Part shown: positions 35,894 through 36,805 of the stretch, one piece after another
How positions within the stretch are numbered: the first letter of the stretch is position 1
Layout of the letters: each line of letters opens with the position of its first letter
Origin: Cyclobacteriaceae bacterium
GTDB taxonomy: Bacteria > Bacteroidota > Bacteroidia > Cytophagales > Cyclobacteriaceae
Direction: 5' to 3'
DNA: 36,805 nt
NCBI GenBank assembly: GCA_958296015.1
Contig: CATQIH010000048.1
Span: forward strand, 1-36,805
Notes under the pieces: model-generated
Seen by the model: only the letters and a program-made list of their open reading frames with translations
What the model was told of the DNA's origin: nothing
The model's database searches: none
Program-made: the position numbers and the translations under genes

Positions 35894-36802
35894 ATGAAAA
35901 CAATTTTCCATGCTTTCTTTACTATCGGTTTATTCTTACAAAGCTATTCTTTGTTTGCGCAGCTTTATGCACCTGAGGTTAAAATTCAGAATACAAATGG
36001 AATGTTAGGTATCGGGCGGATACCTTCAGAGACTCTAGATGTCAATGGCTCTATAAAAATAAATGTAAATGAAAGAGAAACTAACTGGGCTAATATTCCT
36101 TACTCAACGACGCCAAGATCAGATTTAGGTCCTTATCCTATGAAATTAAGAAATGGGCAATTGATATACTACAAGTATAAACCAGCATATGGATTAGTAT
36201 CAGTTTTTGGGGATCAAACTTTTATTTGGGATCAAGATGCATTTGGGTCTTCTTATCAGCCTGTTTTTTTGAAGGTTTATGGTATTGGCTTTTATACGAC
36301 ACAACGGCTTAATCAAGGAGTATCAGATGGTACTGCCGCCTATATTTCGGCGAACTATGGTATAGATTTCTTTGTCAGAGGACAACTAGCTATGCGGATA
36401 GATCATGAAAATCAGGCTGTAGGCATTGGAGTCGCTGATCCAGACTTTAACGACCGCGCTATAAAGCTTGATGTTGGAGGGAAGATAAAAGTGAACGGTA
36501 CAGTAATAAATTCAGATCGTGAGCTTAAGCAAGACATTCAAGACTATCATCAGGGATTAAATATGATAAAGAAAGTGAATGTAGTTAAGTATAAACTTAA
36601 AAGTGAAATTGCTGATATAGAAAATTACAACAAAGATAAAAAAGACAAAAAACAAGCTTCTCCATATATTGGTTTGATCGCTCAGGAATTGCAACAGATT
36701 GCTCCTGATTTAGTTCATAGTCATATCAATGACCAAGGAGAAGAAACTTTATCCTATGACTTTACTTCTTTTACTTTTTTACTGGTAAATGCTATCAAAT
36801 AG
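35894..36802 (+). CDS. S74 chaperone-tailed surface fibre protein 3, C-terminus short
   Basis: About 302 aa from ATG 35894 (MKTIFHAFFTIGLFLQSYS). LYAPEVKIQNTNG is shared with fibre 2. The S74 domain keeps its dyad (SDRELKQ, S and K five residues apart) and YIGLIAQELQQIAPDLV. The frame ends in TAG immediately after LLVNAIK, where the two paralogues continue with about 26-34 further residues of coiled coil. The window ends three bases later, so I cannot tell a natural end from a premature stop. Confidence 0.75.
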   Translation: MKTIFHAFFTIGLFLQSYSLFAQLYAPEVKIQNTNGMLGIGRIPSETLDVNGSIKINVNERETNWANIPYSTTPRSDLGPYPMKLRNGQLIYYKYKPAYGLVSVFGDQTFIWDQDAFGSSYQPVFLKVYGIGFYTTQRLNQGVSDGTAAYISANYGIDFFVRGQLAMRIDHENQAVGIGVADPDFNDRAIKLDVGGKIKVNGTVINSDRELKQDIQDYHQGLNMIKKVNVVKYKLKSEIADIENYNKDKKDKKQASPYIGLIAQELQQIAPDLVHSHINDQGEETLSYDFTSFTFLLVNAIK

Positions 36803-36805
36803 CAA

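Overview
The window reads as accessory DNA from a member of the Bacteroidota, most likely a Cytophagales-type environmental bacterium. The basis is the Bacteroidetes-specific conjugation set (DUF4134/DUF4133 proteins, TraG, TraJ, TraK, TraM and TraN homologues), the DUF4099 and DUF3991/Toprim-type proteins, Bacteroidetes-style YD-repeat proteins with Sec signal peptides, and tail-fibre-domain proteins ending in S74 chaperone domains. No integrase, replication initiator, tRNA, rRNA or CRISPR array was seen, so plasmid and integrative element cannot be told apart.

Layout. (1) 1-588: 70 perfect copies of a 7-bp unit, then about 95 bp of AT-rich leader before the relaxase. (2) 589-15605, all on +: a nearly uninterrupted conjugation operon of relaxase, ParA-like ATPase, DUF3408-like protein, TraD-like membrane protein, TraE, TraF, TraG ATPase, two secreted proteins, TraJ, TraK, TraL-like, an unknown protein carrying a GC-rich insert, TraM, TraN, the VirD4-like coupling protein and an XRE regulator. 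Several joints are ATGA-type overlaps. (3) 15756-18976, +: a decaying tail. The DUF4099-like gene has an in-frame TAA, the Toprim gene has an in-frame TAG plus a frameshift from an 8-bp tandem duplication, and a lipoprotein gene has an in-frame TAG. A PH-domain gene and a small membrane-protein gene are intact or nearly so. (4) 19153-32285, all on -: a polymorphic-toxin (Rhs/YD) locus. Transcription would run from a 1094-aa YD protein, to an 1911-aa Rhs protein with a nuclease-like tip and its Imm7-like partner, then through two displaced tip cassettes, each with its own candidate immunity gene, to a fragmentary core remnant and a rho-independent terminator. (5) 32645-36802, +: a coiled-coil/beta-barrel-like envelope protein and three related S74 fibre proteins, with a leftover 3' end of a second barrel gene between the first two fibres.

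How it works together. Region 2 would build a type IV secretion channel and mobilise the element. Region 4 is arranged as one expressed Rhs toxin followed by a reserve of alternative tip+immunity modules that share about 450 bp of core sequence with it, so homologous recombination could swap tips. The most striking item is the candidate immunity gene at 21233-21520: its product looks like a stand-alone EF-Tu domain III and sits next to an ADP-ribosyltransferase-like tip, which suggests immunity by target mimicry. All functions here come from reading sequence and motifs; no database search was possible.
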